Both the position numbers and the translations under genes were made by a program. The notes under the pieces were generated by a model. That model ran no database searches, was not told the DNA's origin, and was given only the letters and a program-made list of their open reading frames with translations. A stretch of DNA of 64,000 bases from Globisporangium splendens. Its lineage: Eukaryota; Oomycota; Peronosporomycetes; Pythiales; Pythiaceae. The DNA is taken from NCBI GenBank assembly GCA_006386115.1, contig VFIW01000068.1:62001-126000 (forward strand), in the 5' to 3' direction. Positions 32,757 through 45,357 of the stretch are shown in pieces (position 1 is the first letter of the stretch; each line of letters opens with the position of its first letter).

Positions 32757-34031
32757 ATGAGCAATAGCGATGAAAGCTCTATAGGTGATCAACCGATTGC
32801 AGACTTTAGCCAGCGTGTGGTGTGGAACAAGGCAACTGCAGCCTTCGAGCTTCAGTCGAAGGCGCCTCACCACCAAGAGCCTTTGTTCACCCACCGTAGG
32901 TGCACCAAGGGACCATCAAGTACACATCAGCAGCCTGCACGATTTGATGCATCCCTGCTCAATGACTTGAATTTTGGTGACACGCAGCACGCGAAATGGG
33001 ATCTGGAGCAGTTCCAAGCAACGCGAATCCAGATCTACGACCAGATTCTCGCATCAACCGCATCGCCGTTGGTCTTGTTGCTTCAATTCGTGGCCAAATG
33101 GCGTACAACACTCACGATTTGCGCTGTGGCGAACCAAGTTGATGATGCAACAATCCACCTTCTGTGTCAAGAGTTTTTAGAGTTGGCGGCGGCGTTCAAG
33201 TCACTTGGAGAGATCGTTGACGCACGAGCGGCCTTGGGACAATGCATTGCACTCATTCGCTGGCTGCCGCTGGACGACCTTAACAATTCTCTTGAGGAGG
33301 CCAAGCGGGAGCTCCTCGCATGCATCCACTTCCAGGAAGCGTTCGCTGCTTGTGAGGCGCTGCTACGTCGACAGAAGACCCCACCACTGGTGCAAGTGCA
33401 TCTTCAGCGTCAGATCGATTGGTTGGCAGACCAGGCTCCGTTCTCCGTGAAAATCTGGACGATCAAGACAAATCTGCATCTCAAGGTCAATCAGTTCTCG
33501 GCGGTTGTCTCCAGCTTATCTGTCTCTCCACTTACGACTTCGGACGAGACCCTCACGATGGTGTACGCACATGCGCTTGAGATGGTCGGAGCCTACGCGC
33601 AATCGCTTGACGCAGCTCAAGTGTTCCTCGCATCTGATCATTGTTCTCAAAGCCGAGACGTATCAGCAACCGAGACAAAGCTACGTGCCCATGCGAAGCG
33701 ACTCGAGCTGCTGCTCGAACGCAAATGTCAAGCAGAACAGCTGGAGCGCGAGGAAAACCACCGAGACGCCGAGAAATGCTACAACGAATGCCTCGAATTG
33801 GTGGGGCGCCACAGCAACAACCGCTTTACAGCCGAGCTGCTCTACCGCCGCGCGAACTTGGTCGTGATGAATATGGCGCCTTCGGTGGATCGGCTGACTT
33901 TCGCGATCCAAGATCTCACGCTGAGTCGGCAGCTGTGGCCAGCGAACCAGTTGGTGACGCTGCGCTTGGAGACCGCACAACTGCAGCTTGAGACAGAGAA
34001 ATTGAAGTGTCGAATGGGAAGAAGGCATTGA
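32757..34031 (+). CDS. TPR-like helical repeat protein, function unknown
   Basis: An intronless gene for 424 residues, starting 172 bp after the DENN-type gene. After a polar N-terminus of about 70 residues the protein is nearly all helical with TPR-like spacing, for example EIVDARAALGQCIALIRWL, HFQEAFAACEALLRR, MVGAYAQSLDAAQVFL, EENHRDAEKCYNECLELV and RRANLVVMNMAP. The last pair resembles the TPR part of DNAJC7-like co-chaperones, but no J domain follows and the frame stops at CRMGRRH. It could be a TPR protein or the front part of a formerly longer gene. The start is the first ATG after an in-frame GTG. Confidence 0.7.
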   Translation: MSNSDESSIGDQPIADFSQRVVWNKATAAFELQSKAPHHQEPLFTHRRCTKGPSSTHQQPARFDASLLNDLNFGDTQHAKWDLEQFQATRIQIYDQILASTASPLVLLLQFVAKWRTTLTICAVANQVDDATIHLLCQEFLELAAAFKSLGEIVDARAALGQCIALIRWLPLDDLNNSLEEAKRELLACIHFQEAFAACEALLRRQKTPPLVQVHLQRQIDWLADQAPFSVKIWTIKTNLHLKVNQFSAVVSSLSVSPLTTSDETLTMVYAHALEMVGAYAQSLDAAQVFLASDHCSQSRDVSATETKLRAHAKRLELLLERKCQAEQLEREENHRDAEKCYNECLELVGRHSNNRFTAELLYRRANLVVMNMAPSVDRLTFAIQDLTLSRQLWPANQLVTLRLETAQLQLETEKLKCRMGRRH

Positions 34032-34140
34032 GAAACTCGACGCATTCGTCGCTCAGTTCCATAAACGTCTCTATTGATCTGGTTACTCTGTACTTGCAGC
34101 TTCCTAATCTTTTCCCTTTCTAGCGTGCTCCAAATCCTTT

Positions 34141-36342
34141 TCAGCTGCCAGGTGGCGCTGATGCTCCTGACGGCGTTGACTGCGGTTTCAGCGCGTTGAT
34201 GTACTGCTGGTTGGCTTCGTTGCCCTCGCACAAATTGCGCAGCGCAACGAGGGACCACTCGCGTACCATCGGGTTCACGTCGTCGATGTTGCAGTGGTTG
34301 AGGAAGAGCACCAGATACCCCTGTTCGCGCACGATGTCCTGGTGGCGAGTGTGACGGAAACACAGGTTCCCGATGGCTCGGATCATGCCCGATCGGTAGC
34401 CAAAGGGCTCTCTCTCCCCACTCGCATTCTCAGGATCACTGAAACTGGAGGTTCTGGCAACCGGGGCATTCGTAGCTGCTTGTACCGGTACCTCACCGAG
34501 ATGACGAAGTTGCCACACGCGTTGCAGTTCCTCGAGCAACGACACCAGTAGCAACTCTGCGTCGTCACTGAAGATCACCGACGCGTCCTGCGTGATTTCG
34601 CCCATCATGTCCAGCAGCAAGAGCTTGGCGTCGTTCTCGAGCTCGCGCCACATCTGCTTGCGCACTTCTTCGGTCTCCTCGGGTCGATCTTCATCGCTGA
34701 CCGTGATCACGTACACCCACGTGTGTTTCACAAACTCAAAGAATGCAGTCGAGACAAATGCGCATTGTGTTGCTGCTGTTCCCTGCGCGCTGCTTGGTGC
34801 CACATCACGCAATTGGTCATCGGACTCACGACGACTTTGCTTCGTTGGAGACGTAGCCGACGTGATCCACATAGTCAGCATGCGCAGGAGGATCAGCTGC
34901 TCCGGAGTGACTCGGGACCACAATTTGCTCAGCATGTGCGCACCGACAGCATTGTACAGATCCTTCGCGAAATTGGTTTCAAAGAGCACGCGAAACAGCA
35001 AGCAGAGCCACTCGAACGCCGGGTCTTGTTGCTGTGCGTCGTCGATACGGAGGGAGTGAACGGTTGAGGCTGCTTCAGAAGAGGCGGCAGGCTTCACGAG
35101 GCAGCGTTGCAGCATGGTGATGACAAGGTTGCGAGCACAGACCTAGTTGACGACAAGCATTACTCAAAGCTGTAGAATCACTAAACAAAAGGGAAAAAGG
35201 GACGTACCAGATCCACACGCCTTGCGTGGACAGCCGAGTTGTCAGTGTCCTGAGAATTGACGCAGTTTAGCAGCAGCGCAGCCGTGAACGCGACGATTTT
35301 TCGATGCTCTTGGCATTCTACAAGCACTTTCTAACATCCAGCAACGGAATACACATAGTGCACAATAACAACCAGAGGCGAATTGCACTGAGGCTGCGGC
35401 CAGTAGGTGGAACACCGCGACATACCTGGAAATGATCTGGGAAGAAAAGTTGCCATACAATCGCTTGGTTTGCTTCGTAGCCGGTGACGCAATTGACGAG
35501 AAATTGAAGCGCGACCTGGGAAAGAAGTACGAACGACCTGATAGTTCCCATACAGATGCATACATACAAACACATAGAATGATGAATGGGGTGGGTAGAT
35601 CGCTAATTGCTATAAGGAAAACGATGTTTCCAACGCACTTTTTCAAACCATCGTCTTCGATATCAACCCAGTGACAGCACCCAACGACGAAATCGTGCGC
35701 CTGCATTGCCCATAGAAGACAGAACGAATTAGCGCCTACACAGCACCGTAAGGGCAAAGTGCTGCCGAATAATGATGGCGCACCAGGTGAATCACTCGCG
35801 TGGCGCCGCACGCGTTTTGATTCGGTTTACACGCCACACACGCAATGCGCAGCAATCGGAACGCAGACGTCGCCACCTCGACCTGCTTCGATACCTTCGC
35901 GGCATCGCCGCGGACCTCGACGCTCGTCGCTGCGAAGTCAGCATCCAGCGCGCCATGCTGCACTTGGCTCTTGTTCACACGAATCGTAAAGCCGAGTCCA
36001 TCGTCGTCCTCGTTTCCTTCTCCTTCATGGCCACCAGCACCATTTGCAGTAGCGGATGCAATGTCGCTGCTGTTGTTCCCGACAACGACGACGTTCTGAC
36101 GCAACACTGCAATTGCATCGTCCAGTGTGCACTCCACGCGGAGCCACACGTTCGACGTCGCCAACGTTTGCCTGTTATCGCGGCAATATTGACAACGCGC
36201 ATTGGTGAGCGAACCGCAACAGCTACCACAACACCACGCACAGCTGGGCAGAAGAGACCAGTGGCATACGCAATGCAGAAGAGCGCACGTACCGGAACGC
36301 ATCGCTTCGGCATTGCGCCGCCAGCGCTTCCAAGTCCGCCAT
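34141..36342 (-). CDS. ATXN10: Ataxin-10 homologue
   Basis: Six minus-strand exons: 36342-36293, 36171-35784, 35700-35635, 35515-35426, 35330-35208, 35142-34141. All phases close and give 572 residues. Armadillo-like signatures match ataxin-10: AFRLLRIACVACKPNQN, then 34 residues later LQFLVNCVTGYEANQAIVW, and HRKIVAFTAALLLNCVN. The C-terminal ataxin-10 domain is clear (GMIRAIGNLCFRHTRHQDIVREQ ... NPMVREWSLVALRNLCEGN). Ataxin-10 is a cytoplasmic protein linked to cytokinesis and signalling; its basic role in protists is not established. The third exon was chosen because its 22 codons restore the spacing seen in the animal protein. An internal region at about residues 95-115 is Glu/Asp/Gly-rich. 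Confidence 0.9.
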
Positions 36343-36928
36343 GGTGTCTGCCACTTTACTGGAGCTTCTCAAGGTCGAGTCAATCAAGGACAGAGGGACC
36401 ACTATAAAGAGCTATGTTGTCCGAGTGATGGTGGTTGTCGCACTGCTCAAAATAACCTCGATGCAATGAGAAAGAACCTTGACGACATTGGTGAGTGATG
36501 GTTCTGAATGTGTCTTACCTTAATTCAGTACACTGTTGAATAACTTCATTCAGTGCACTGCCATTTGAGGGCATGCACGATTTTCTTATAAATACGACAT
36601 GAGGCAGTTTATAGCCACCGTGTGGCTCTCGCGGAATTGGTCCTATCCATTCGGCACAAAAACCATAACTTCCACCAGGTCTTGCGTCGTGCTTTTCCTT
36701 CGGCTACTTTGCGACGATGCTTTCCGCTGTGTCTTGGCACTCAGTGAGATCCCGTTTCTCTGCTCGAACCCACACAGCTACCCTTTTGACAGACCCAACG
36801 ACTCGAGCTTTACGACCATGACCGACCTCGCACCACACAGCAGCTCGCCACGAATCAGCTCGCCAGTAATGCCACACACCTTTCCCTCTTTGCATTGCTG
36901 CAGCCACTACAGCAAGCACACCTCGAGC
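36343..36928. other. Intergenic, no gene seen
   Basis: The ataxin-10 promoter is at the left edge. Nothing else is recognised. Confidence 0.45.
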
Positions 36929-37485
36929 TCAGGTGACTGAACACCGTGATCTGTCGCGTCGGTCAGATCGTGCTTGAGAGCCGCGGGATCGCGCAGGCAG
37001 CTGGAACTCTGTTTCCGCCCACTCAGCGAGCGTGCGAAGGCTCTTCTCCTGGTGCTCTGCGTGGTGTTCTTGCAGCGCTTGCCGTTGCTCAACGCTCAAA
37101 TAGATGTGCTGCAGCGCGAGCTTTCCTTCGGTGCAGGCTTCCGCAACATCTTTGGCTGCTTTATTTACGTGACTCGCGCCAATTTCAGACAAAGCAGGAG
37201 TGTTGGTCTTTAGAGAGCTTGCATCAGTTTCGAGAGGGTATGAGGGTTCAGTTTGGTGGGGAGAAATGCTGTTCGTTGCAACTTGCAACTTGCAGCCTGG
37301 GAATGAGACCAACTGCCACGATTGCTGATTGCCAGATGCACGCGTCCGACGTTCTGCGCCACAAGCGCAGGTCGTGTGGCAAGACTCATCGGATTGCGAA
37401 CTCGCGATGTGCTGCCGATTGCAGCAATGATAGGGATACTTTCGGCAAGTCCTCGTTTTTCTTCTTCTTTCAGCTCTGGTGGCAT
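36929..37485 (-). CDS. Putative small gene of unknown function, structure unresolved
   Basis: Two stretches with protein-like composition lie in different minus-strand frames. The 5' part starts at ATG 37485 (MPPELKEEEKRGLAESIPII, then STSRVRNPMSLATRPALVAQNVGRVHLAI to about 37290). The 3' part ends at 36929 and includes NKAAKDVAEACTEGKLALQHIY and LQEHHAEHQEKSLRTLAEWAETEF. An intron or a frameshift near 37270-37330 would be needed to join them, and I could not find a junction with good sites. No family is recognised. It may be a real two-exon gene, a pseudogene, or chance. Confidence 0.3.
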
Positions 37486-38822
<1,337 letters not shown>

Positions 38823-39384
38823 GTTTGCTGAGTTTTAATACGCTCCCCCCCTCCCCACAGAGTTTTTTTTTCTTCCTATCCTGTAGTTGTAGTTCATTTG
38901 TATTTAGGCTTATTATTTGAAGTTGGCAGTAGTAAGTGATAAGAAAAGAGAAAAAGGCAGACACCATGAGATGTTTCTTTTGATGCTATCAAAAACTCTC
39001 TCTTCTCTTGCGGAAACACTCATTTCCGCATGTAAATACAACACAGTGCATCCTTTTCCATTGCCATCGGCAGCTCAGCATTATTTTGCATGTGTTTGCA
39101 CATGCATCACTCCAGAAATGCTCAAGAGTCCCGTATTCTGTTATTTAAGGATGCTCGATGGCAGTAAGAAACGGCAACAGTTTTTACGTACGGACGCTCT
39201 AGAAGATACGGCATTACTACTGAATTAAGTGATAGTCGATGTGTTGACAAGACCTGTTGACAAGAGATGACTTGGGTTTCATCTTTGGACCAAACACCTG
39301 CCGCAGCTCATAAGCACTCAGTTATTGCTGTTTAATAAGTTTGCACTTGAACGCATTTATTCGCGCGACTATCGGTGTCACACT
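38823..39384. other. Gap between H3 copy 1 and NLP1
   Basis: The two genes converge here; only 3' flanks are seen. The H3 3' flank does not resemble that of copy 2. Confidence 0.5.
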
Positions 39385-40098
39385 CTAGGCGTAGTACGCG
39401 TTGGCGAGCTTGCTCATAAAGTTGCCATCCTTCATTGGCACATTCGCATCACCAAAGTCGGTGTTCTCGAGCGCCGTACGAGCTGCTGGCGTCATCTGCT
39501 CCCACATGATCAACGGCTGCTTCTCGCCGGCCGAGGTGGTCGAGTCGAGCGCGTGGTTGATCACAACCGTGCTCGAGTAATCCACCTTGGCGCTCGTGCC
39601 ATCGACCGTGCCAGCCTTTGGAGGCGCGTACTTCTCGTAACCGCTGTGCGCCGACGGTGTCACGGCCAAGATCGTCGGGTTGGCGTTGGCTGGGTTGTCG
39701 ATCCACACAACGACGTGTTCCCAGTCGTGACGGTGACCAAGACCCGTGATCGGAGAGTCCTTTGGGAAGTACCACGAGTACATGATGGCCCACTTGCCAT
39801 TGTACCAAGCCGAGCGTCCATACACTTGGGTTCCCCAGCCAGAACCCTTGCAGCCAGCGCTCTGAGAGCCGCTTGGCTTCAAGCCGCCGCTGGTGTTGCC
39901 CGCAGCGTCCACGGCTGGGTACGGGTGGCATCCGTTCGAGATGTGGATCTGTGGCTTGAACTTGATTGCCGCCTTCTCGGAAACAGACGACGGCACTGGC
40001 TCAGCGAACGGAACGACTTGGTCATGCGAGATCACGGCCGCGTGGGTGCTGGCCACCACCGCGAGAGCAGATACGAGAAGCGCGCGGATCACCACCAT
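39385..40098 (-). CDS. NLP1: type 1 necrosis- and ethylene-inducing peptide 1-like protein
   Basis: 237 residues, the only NLP on the minus strand. A signal peptide of about 20 residues ([20 protein letters not shown]) is followed by an NPP1 domain. The two cysteines of type 1 NLPs are present (SNGC and SAGC), as are the [11 protein letters not shown] segment and an intact GHRHDWE heptapeptide. In family structures its Asp/His/Glu residues bind the divalent cation needed for membrane damage. NLPs are secreted to the host apoplast, bind plant sphingolipids (GIPCs) and lyse eudicot cells. Nothing is broken. A core-promoter-like TCACTCTACAATCT lies on the minus strand at 40156-40143. Confidence 0.95.
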   Translation of the reverse strand: MVVIRALLVSALAVVASTHAAVISHDQVVPFAEPVPSSVSEKAAIKFKPQIHISNGCHPYPAVDAAGNTSGGLKPSGSQSAGCKGSGWGTQVYGRSAWYNGKWAIMYSWYFPKDSPITGLGHRHDWEHVVVWIDNPANANPTILAVTPSAHSGYEKYAPPKAGTVDGTSAKVDYSSTVVINHALDSTTSAGEKQPLIMWEQMTPAARTALENTDFGDANVPMKDGNFMSKLANAYYA

Positions 40099-41953
40099 TG
40101 TAGAGAGTAAATGGATTTACTTGAGAGTGAGCTCGAGACAGTAGATTGTAGAGTGAAGAGTGCAATCGACACTGCATGAGTGTGAGAGAGGAAGTTGCAG
40201 AGAGCGCAAGGATGAGTCTGCGGGGGAAACGCACCGAGCGTTGCTGCTGGTGATGAGCAGGGCGAAGGATCGAGTCGGATCTCAATCGTTAAGACGATAG
40301 CTGCATGAACAGCACTGCTTCGCGTGGGAGATGTGAAGTTGAACGTATCTGACTGCCCTGTGTTACCCCACGGTCATATGGTTGGGATCGTCCTCACACC
40401 AAGAAGTTTTCGCAATCGCATGTGACACACTCAGCAATTGCTCGCCTCTACTTTTAACAGAGCTAAACGCCTTCAGTGCCTATCCACGATGGAATATCGA
40501 TCTGGGTAATGCCCATCTCAGGAGAAATGTATCGAACTGCAAATGAAGGCTGCTTGCTTGGGCTATGGATGGGCGTAGAGAGCACATTCAGGTTTTGCGT
40601 TGATGCATCGACATTGCCATCGAGTGTCAAGTACGCATCTCAAAGCATAAAAGGAGAAATCAAGGCTGCAGCACAATCTTCAACTGCAATGGTGGTGACG
40701 TAGATGTGCGCCTAAAACGGACAGATCGTTGGTGCAAACAGACAGTGGTTGCTGAGTCCTCTCAACAGCGCGTCGTGTCATAACAAATAGATATTAAAAT
40801 GATGACGCCAAAAGCACATTTATGCTGCAGACACACAGGTTTTAGCTTTTAGAGAATCCTGTAAGATCCAATATCTCTGTGATCAAAGGAGATGGACGAT
40901 CACACAATCGGTCGAGTGATTGCTGCACGAGATTCAGTTCGGCAGTGATACGTTGTGCGCTTTGACGAGTTGGACGCACGCCGTGGACAAACTTGTCGAG
41001 ACAAGGACTGCCACACCCGAAATGTTTGGTTTAATCTGGGTTTACAAAGTTAAAGCATGTGGTCCACGGACAAATGTTTGAAAAACCAGGTTTCACTTTT
41101 TTGCTTCATACTCAGCGTTCTTGTGTCAAAAGATTGTTGCAATAGGACTGTTGTTGGAGAATGATTGGCACTGGTGGCAAACAGTTCGGAGGAACTCGAG
41201 TGGAACAGTAAAACCAAAAACCTTATGTAATCTGTTTTTCAAACAGGTTTTTTGTGTTGGTTTTAGAACTCACAGTATTTCGATGAATTATAAACCATAT
41301 GCCACAGTGCACGTTGCACTGCAGAGTACACTAAATTCCTGACAAAGAGCGTGAATACTTGGATCGCTCTCCACAAATGATTTTTGATGACACATCCACA
41401 ATGACATCTGACACCAACTCACTGCTCCTTCGACAGTGCCAATCGATCCTATGATAGGCATATCGAATCTTCTCCGTGAGCAGAACGCTCTTGCACATAA
41501 CTAGGCTACAACCGAGATTCAGCCGCGCTTGCTTGATACAACGCAAGTGCAGTCACAGACTCCGATAGCTTTTCTATGGCCAGTCTGTGTGTTGCACGTT
41601 GCACTTTGGGCTCTTGGGTGATTGATCCACCTTAGCTCTTCCTTCACTTTGAAGAGGCACCTCCTTCCAGTCAATCATCCAAACTTCAAGGTTTTATTAG
41701 ATTCAAAAAAGTCAACTTTGCAATGGCTGGTGGATGGACGCTACACTCCAGTACGGTGCACATCACTTATTGACAGGACAGTTAACGTGCTGGATCTGAT
41801 TAGAAGCGATTAGAATGCACGGCGCGACGAAAAACACAGCGACTCCGTAGAAACACTTGCTTTGATAGTGCTCAAGTGCTGCTCACTTCGCAATTTGGCA
41901 TTGAACGAGCAACAGCAGTGTTCACAGTATCTCCAGCCTTTCCGCCACTCGTC
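40099..41953. other. Divergent gap between NLP1 and NLP2
   Basis: It contains both promoters. A 75-codon open frame at 40476-40703 has protein-like composition but no recognisable family. At 41076-41090 and 41233-41246 TGTTTGAAAAAC and its reverse complement face each other, a weak sign of an inverted-repeat element. Confidence 0.4.
41881..41896 (+). promoter_or_regulatory. Core promoter of NLP2
   Basis: GCTCACTTCGCAATTT differs from the oomycete Inr/FPR consensus GCTCATTYYNCAWTTT at one position. It lies 57 nt before the NLP2 ATG. Confidence 0.7.
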
Positions 41954-42667
41954 ATGAAGATCATTCAAGCGCTCCTGGTGTCGGCATTTGGCGCATTTGG
42001 TGCGGTTCAGGGAGCAGAGATCGCTCACGATGCCGTTGTGCCCTTTGCCGAACCCACCCCAACGACGACTGCGCAGAAGTTGGGCATCAAGTTCAAGCCC
42101 CAGCTCCACATCTCGAACGGCTGTCACCCTTACCCGGCGGTCGATGCCGCGGGCAACACCAGTGGTGGACTCAAACCGACAGGCTCTTCCGACGCAGGAT
42201 GCAAGGGATCTGGCTACGGCACTCAAGTCTACGGCCGTGGGACAGTGTACAACGGCGTGTACGCGCTCATGTACTCGTGGTACTTTCCCAAGGACTCGCC
42301 CTCGACCTTGTTGGGCCACCGTCACGATTGGGAGCACGTCGTCGTCTGGATCGACAATCCGGACGCCGCGTCGCCAAAGATCCTCGCAGTCTCGGCATCG
42401 GCGCACAGCGGGTACAACAAGTACTACCCACCGGCCGCGAGCACGCTTTCGGGCAACAGCGCCAAGATCGACTACAAGAGCATCGTCGTGCTCAACCACG
42501 CGTTCGACATGACGACAGCGGCCGGCGAGACGCAACCGCTGATCATGTGGGACCAAATGACCGCCGCTGCACGTACTGCCCTCGAGAACACGGACTTCGG
42601 CGACGCGAACGTGCCTATGAAGGACGGCAACTTTATGACCAAGCTCGCGAACGCGTACTACGCCTAG
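41954..42667 (+). CDS. NLP2: type 1 necrosis-inducing protein, divergent copy
   Basis: 237 residues with signal peptide ([20 protein letters not shown]), both type 1 cysteines and GHRHDWE intact. It is the most divergent copy on this side of the array. The segment before the heptapeptide reads [18 protein letters not shown], and in the C-terminal half [21 protein letters not shown] and [15 protein letters not shown] replace the residues shared by its neighbours. It lacks the AG(I/T)...HDQV start of other copies and has [10 protein letters not shown]. An ATG 4 codons in from a longer open frame is chosen because the core promoter sits between them. Probably an older, independently kept paralogue. 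Confidence 0.94.
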   Translation: MKIIQALLVSAFGAFGAVQGAEIAHDAVVPFAEPTPTTTAQKLGIKFKPQLHISNGCHPYPAVDAAGNTSGGLKPTGSSDAGCKGSGYGTQVYGRGTVYNGVYALMYSWYFPKDSPSTLLGHRHDWEHVVVWIDNPDAASPKILAVSASAHSGYNKYYPPAASTLSGNSAKIDYKSIVVLNHAFDMTTAAGETQPLIMWDQMTAAARTALENTDFGDANVPMKDGNFMTKLANAYYA

Positions 42668-42882
42668 GTCACTCCTAAGCAGTTAAAATGGCTACACTGT
42701 GTCGGAATGAATGTATGTGCAAGTGAGTTATTGTGAATACCAAGTCTTTTTTGCAAGGCATCAACTAAGTTGGGGCTACTATTCGAAGTGGGACCCGAAG
42801 CGTCGCGCAACGGATCGGTCATTGACCAGAGCGCTAGAGAGAGCAAACGACAACGACAAACAGCGAGCAAGAGCGAAGGAGC

Positions 42883-43509
42883 ATGAGCCGCGGAGACAAC
42901 CAGCTGCCGCGCATCTGCTTTGACGACGAGTTCCGCGTGCGCGTGCTCGAGCAGGAGAGCCACCAGTTCGCGACGAGTGCGTTCTTTAGGGCTTGCCAAA
43001 CGTGCTGCTCAAGTTGCTGACCGTCTCTAACATGCTTTACTGTTTGCTGTTGTTGCTGGGCGGACAGAGCTGGAAGAGTTTCATGATATCATCAAAGGCG
43101 TGCTGGAGGTGCTCGAAGGCCAGGCCAAACGCATTGAACGAGAGAAGCTCAAGGTACCATTGACGTCTTAATATGCCGCGTAGAATGGGGCGAACTTGGG
43201 TAGCCGCCGACCTTGAAGCACGATATAGGCGATTGGGCAGCGAAACCGCGTCGATAGCGAGGTGGAGAACCGCAACCGACAAAAGCAAATGCTCGAATCG
43301 CTCATCAAGGAGAAACAAACCGAGCTCGAGAGGTAGGCGCATTCTGTGTTTGTGTTTGCTTGCTCCAAGTGGCGTGCGTGGCTAGTAATCGTCAGATGGG
43401 TTGTTGCCCATGTCCCTGCTGCAGATACCACCTTCAGCACCGATCCCTGACGAGAATCGCAGATGAGCAGCAGGCGCTGATTGACAAGCTGAGCAACAAC
43501 GAAACATAA
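42883..43509 (+). CDS. IFT20: Intraflagellar transport protein IFT20, short form
   Basis: Four exons: 42883-42976, 43068-43153, 43229-43332, 43425-43509. Phases close and give 122 residues (human IFT20 132). Matches to the family are FRVRVLEQE near the start, EEFHDIIKGVLEVLEGQAKRI, AIGQRNRVD, and the coiled coil QKQMLESLIKEKQTELERY ending in LIDKLSNNET. IFT20 is a small IFT-B coiled-coil subunit needed to assemble flagella, so it would serve zoospores. Compared with the animal protein about ten residues are missing at the exon 1/2 junction, where an E-L-K-x-E-C-like stretch is expected. Next to the donor the bases still read DEC in another frame, which hints at a small lesion. Confidence 0.8.
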
Positions 43510-43568
43510 GCAAAGCAACAAGGGAAGAGACAAAGGGTGATGGCCCGGATGAGGTGTCCACCACACAT

Positions 43569-43775
43569 ACACCTGTATGGATCAACGATCAAATTCTTAT
43601 GTCCCAAGTCGCAGTTCTACTCGACAATGTTATCGGTGCCACACCGTCAAAACTTAGAAACACCTCACTGTCAGCAGTGTTAATGAGACTCAGGAATTCT
43701 TAAACTCTATGTAGATCATAAGTTAAATAGAATTACCTTCTCTCTCTCTCTCTCTCTCACACACCTGTATGGATC
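43569..43775 (+). mobile_element. 5'-truncated LINE-like insertion with 15-bp target-site duplication
   Basis: ACACCTGTATGGATC occurs at 43569-43583 and again, exactly, at 43761-43775, flanking a 177-bp insert. The insert carries the last codons of a retroelement frame (QILMSQVA..LLDN..GATPSKL) with a stop, a short AT-rich 3' UTR and a (TC)n tail. A second copy of the same tail lies at 50492-50678. Precise duplication, 5' truncation and a simple-repeat 3' end are marks of target-primed reverse transcription. Confidence 0.85.
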
Positions 43776-44640
43776 CAAGTGCGTGGCAATGAACAAACCT
43801 TTCGTTTGTGTCGATCGTGCCGATAGCGAACTAGAGGGTGTTGAATCTTCTGTCCATTCTTCTTTAGCCTCTTAGCTTGCCTGAAAACCGCGACCGCACA
43901 CTGTACGTATTGCGACAGCTTAGCCGCTTGATCGACTCAATTGACCGAAGGCATCGAGGATGGTGAACGGAGCCGGTGCATTTTTCTGTAGCCTACTGGC
44001 CATTCAGTGCGTCCTGTTGTGGAGGCACTTGTTGTATACTTGACGTATAAATTCCCAACTGGAAAGCATCATGTTTACGATCGCTGGAGCGTTGTAGCAC
44101 AATTAAGAGAACGTTCAACAGTAGGTTGCTGTCTTGTCCTCTTCATGTGCATCAGCGCACTGATATTGTACGCTCGATCCGAATCTGGGATCACGAACTG
44201 GCAGTGCCAAATCACTTTGTGAGTTCCTCGATTGCCATTCGCAGTGTCCATGTTGTGATATGAGGCACCGATAAGCGTGACATGGAAGACACACCACGTT
44301 TCTCAGCGCCGTCATCCTTTTTGACTTGATATATTCTGAGCTACATGCCATCCAATCTTCAGTCTCTTATGTGCTTATTTTACTGCGTAAGTTGATAACT
44401 CGTGAAGACACAAGCACACCTTCCAATCTTCCTCCAGTGTACGAGACAACACACCAGCTGGAATGCTCGCGACTTCCTGGTTCTGTTAACCGCGGCAAAT
44501 CTCAAGATTGCCACCACGATCCAGTCAGAGGCTCAAATTTACCAGACATCCGTCGCATTTCAGACGACCTCTTTGGCGTCATTCTGCAATTTGCAATCAC
44601 CACCAACAGTTACTCCCGACCCAGTCTGTCCAAAACCAAG
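43776..44640. other. NLP3 upstream region (module A)
   Basis: No gene. Positions about 44095-44290 resemble 45720-45980 and 51105-51300 (shared CAAATC-CTTTGTG, CGCAGTGTC-ATG-T). A tight 30-bp block at 44441-44470 (ACGAGACAACAC then CAGCTGGAATGCT) recurs before NLP4 and NLP5. The core promoter is at 44577-44592. Confidence 0.55.
44577..44592 (+). promoter_or_regulatory. Core promoter of NLP3
   Basis: CGTCATTCTGCAATTT matches the TCATTYYNCAWTTT core of the oomycete consensus completely, 48 nt before the ATG. Confidence 0.75.
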
Positions 44641-45357
44641 ATGATGAAGATCGCCTACACGCTTCTTGTCTCAGCACTCGCGTGCGCTGCCACCGTCCAG
44701 GCCGGTTCCATCGGTCATGACCAAGTCGTGCCGTTTGCTGAGCCAGTGCCGTCGTCTGTTTCCGAAAAGGCAGCAATCAAGTTCAAGCCGCAGATCCGCA
44801 TCTCGAACGGGTGCCGCCCATACCCAGCCGTGGACGCTGCGGGCAACACCAGCGGCGGCTTGAAACCAGTGGGTTCCCAAGATGCTGGCTGCAAGGGCTC
44901 TGGTAAAGGAACTCAAGTGTACGGCCGCTCGGCTTGGTACAAGAACAAGTGGGCCATCATGTACTCGTGGTACTTCCCAAAGGACTCTCCGATCACGGGT
45001 CTTGGTCACCGTCACGACTGGGAACACGTCGTTGTGTGGATCGACAACCCGGCTGCCGCTAACCCAAAAATCCTTGCGGTGACACCGTCGGCGCACAGCG
45101 GGTACCAGAAGTACGCGCCTCCAAAGTCTGGCACGGTCGACGGCACGAGCGCCAAGGTGGACTACTCGAGCACGGTTGTGATCAACCACGCGCTCGACTC
45201 GACCACCTCGGCCGGCGAGAAGCAGCCGTTGATCATGTGGGAGCAAATGACGCCAGCAGCTCGTACGGCGCTCGAGAACGCGAACTTCGGCGACGCTAAC
45301 GTGCCAATGAAGGATGGTAACTTTATGAACAAGCTCGCCAAGGCGTACTACGAATAA
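44641..45357 (+). CDS. NLP3: type 1 necrosis-inducing protein
   Basis: 238 residues; signal peptide [21 protein letters not shown], both cysteines, [16 protein letters not shown] and GHRHDWE intact. It differs from its neighbours by basic changes around the second cysteine ([19 protein letters not shown]) and NGCRPYP instead of NGCHPYP. The start MM is placed just after the ACCAAG context shared with NLP4, NLP5 and NLP8. The upstream open frame is ignored because the core promoter lies inside it. Confidence 0.95.
   Translation: MMKIAYTLLVSALACAATVQAGSIGHDQVVPFAEPVPSSVSEKAAIKFKPQIRISNGCRPYPAVDAAGNTSGGLKPVGSQDAGCKGSGKGTQVYGRSAWYKNKWAIMYSWYFPKDSPITGLGHRHDWEHVVVWIDNPAAANPKILAVTPSAHSGYQKYAPPKSGTVDGTSAKVDYSSTVVINHALDSTTSAGEKQPLIMWEQMTPAARTALENANFGDANVPMKDGNFMNKLAKAYYE

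Noticed and set aside
39325..40110. Long frames opposite each NLP gene (Arg/Val/His-rich, such as [19 protein letters not shown])
   Set aside because: They repeat at all eight loci only because the NLP coding sequence is conserved; none has its own promoter or start context.
43740..43760. CT run as an independent microsatellite
   Set aside because: Better explained as the 3' tail of the LINE-like insertion, since the target duplication begins right after it.
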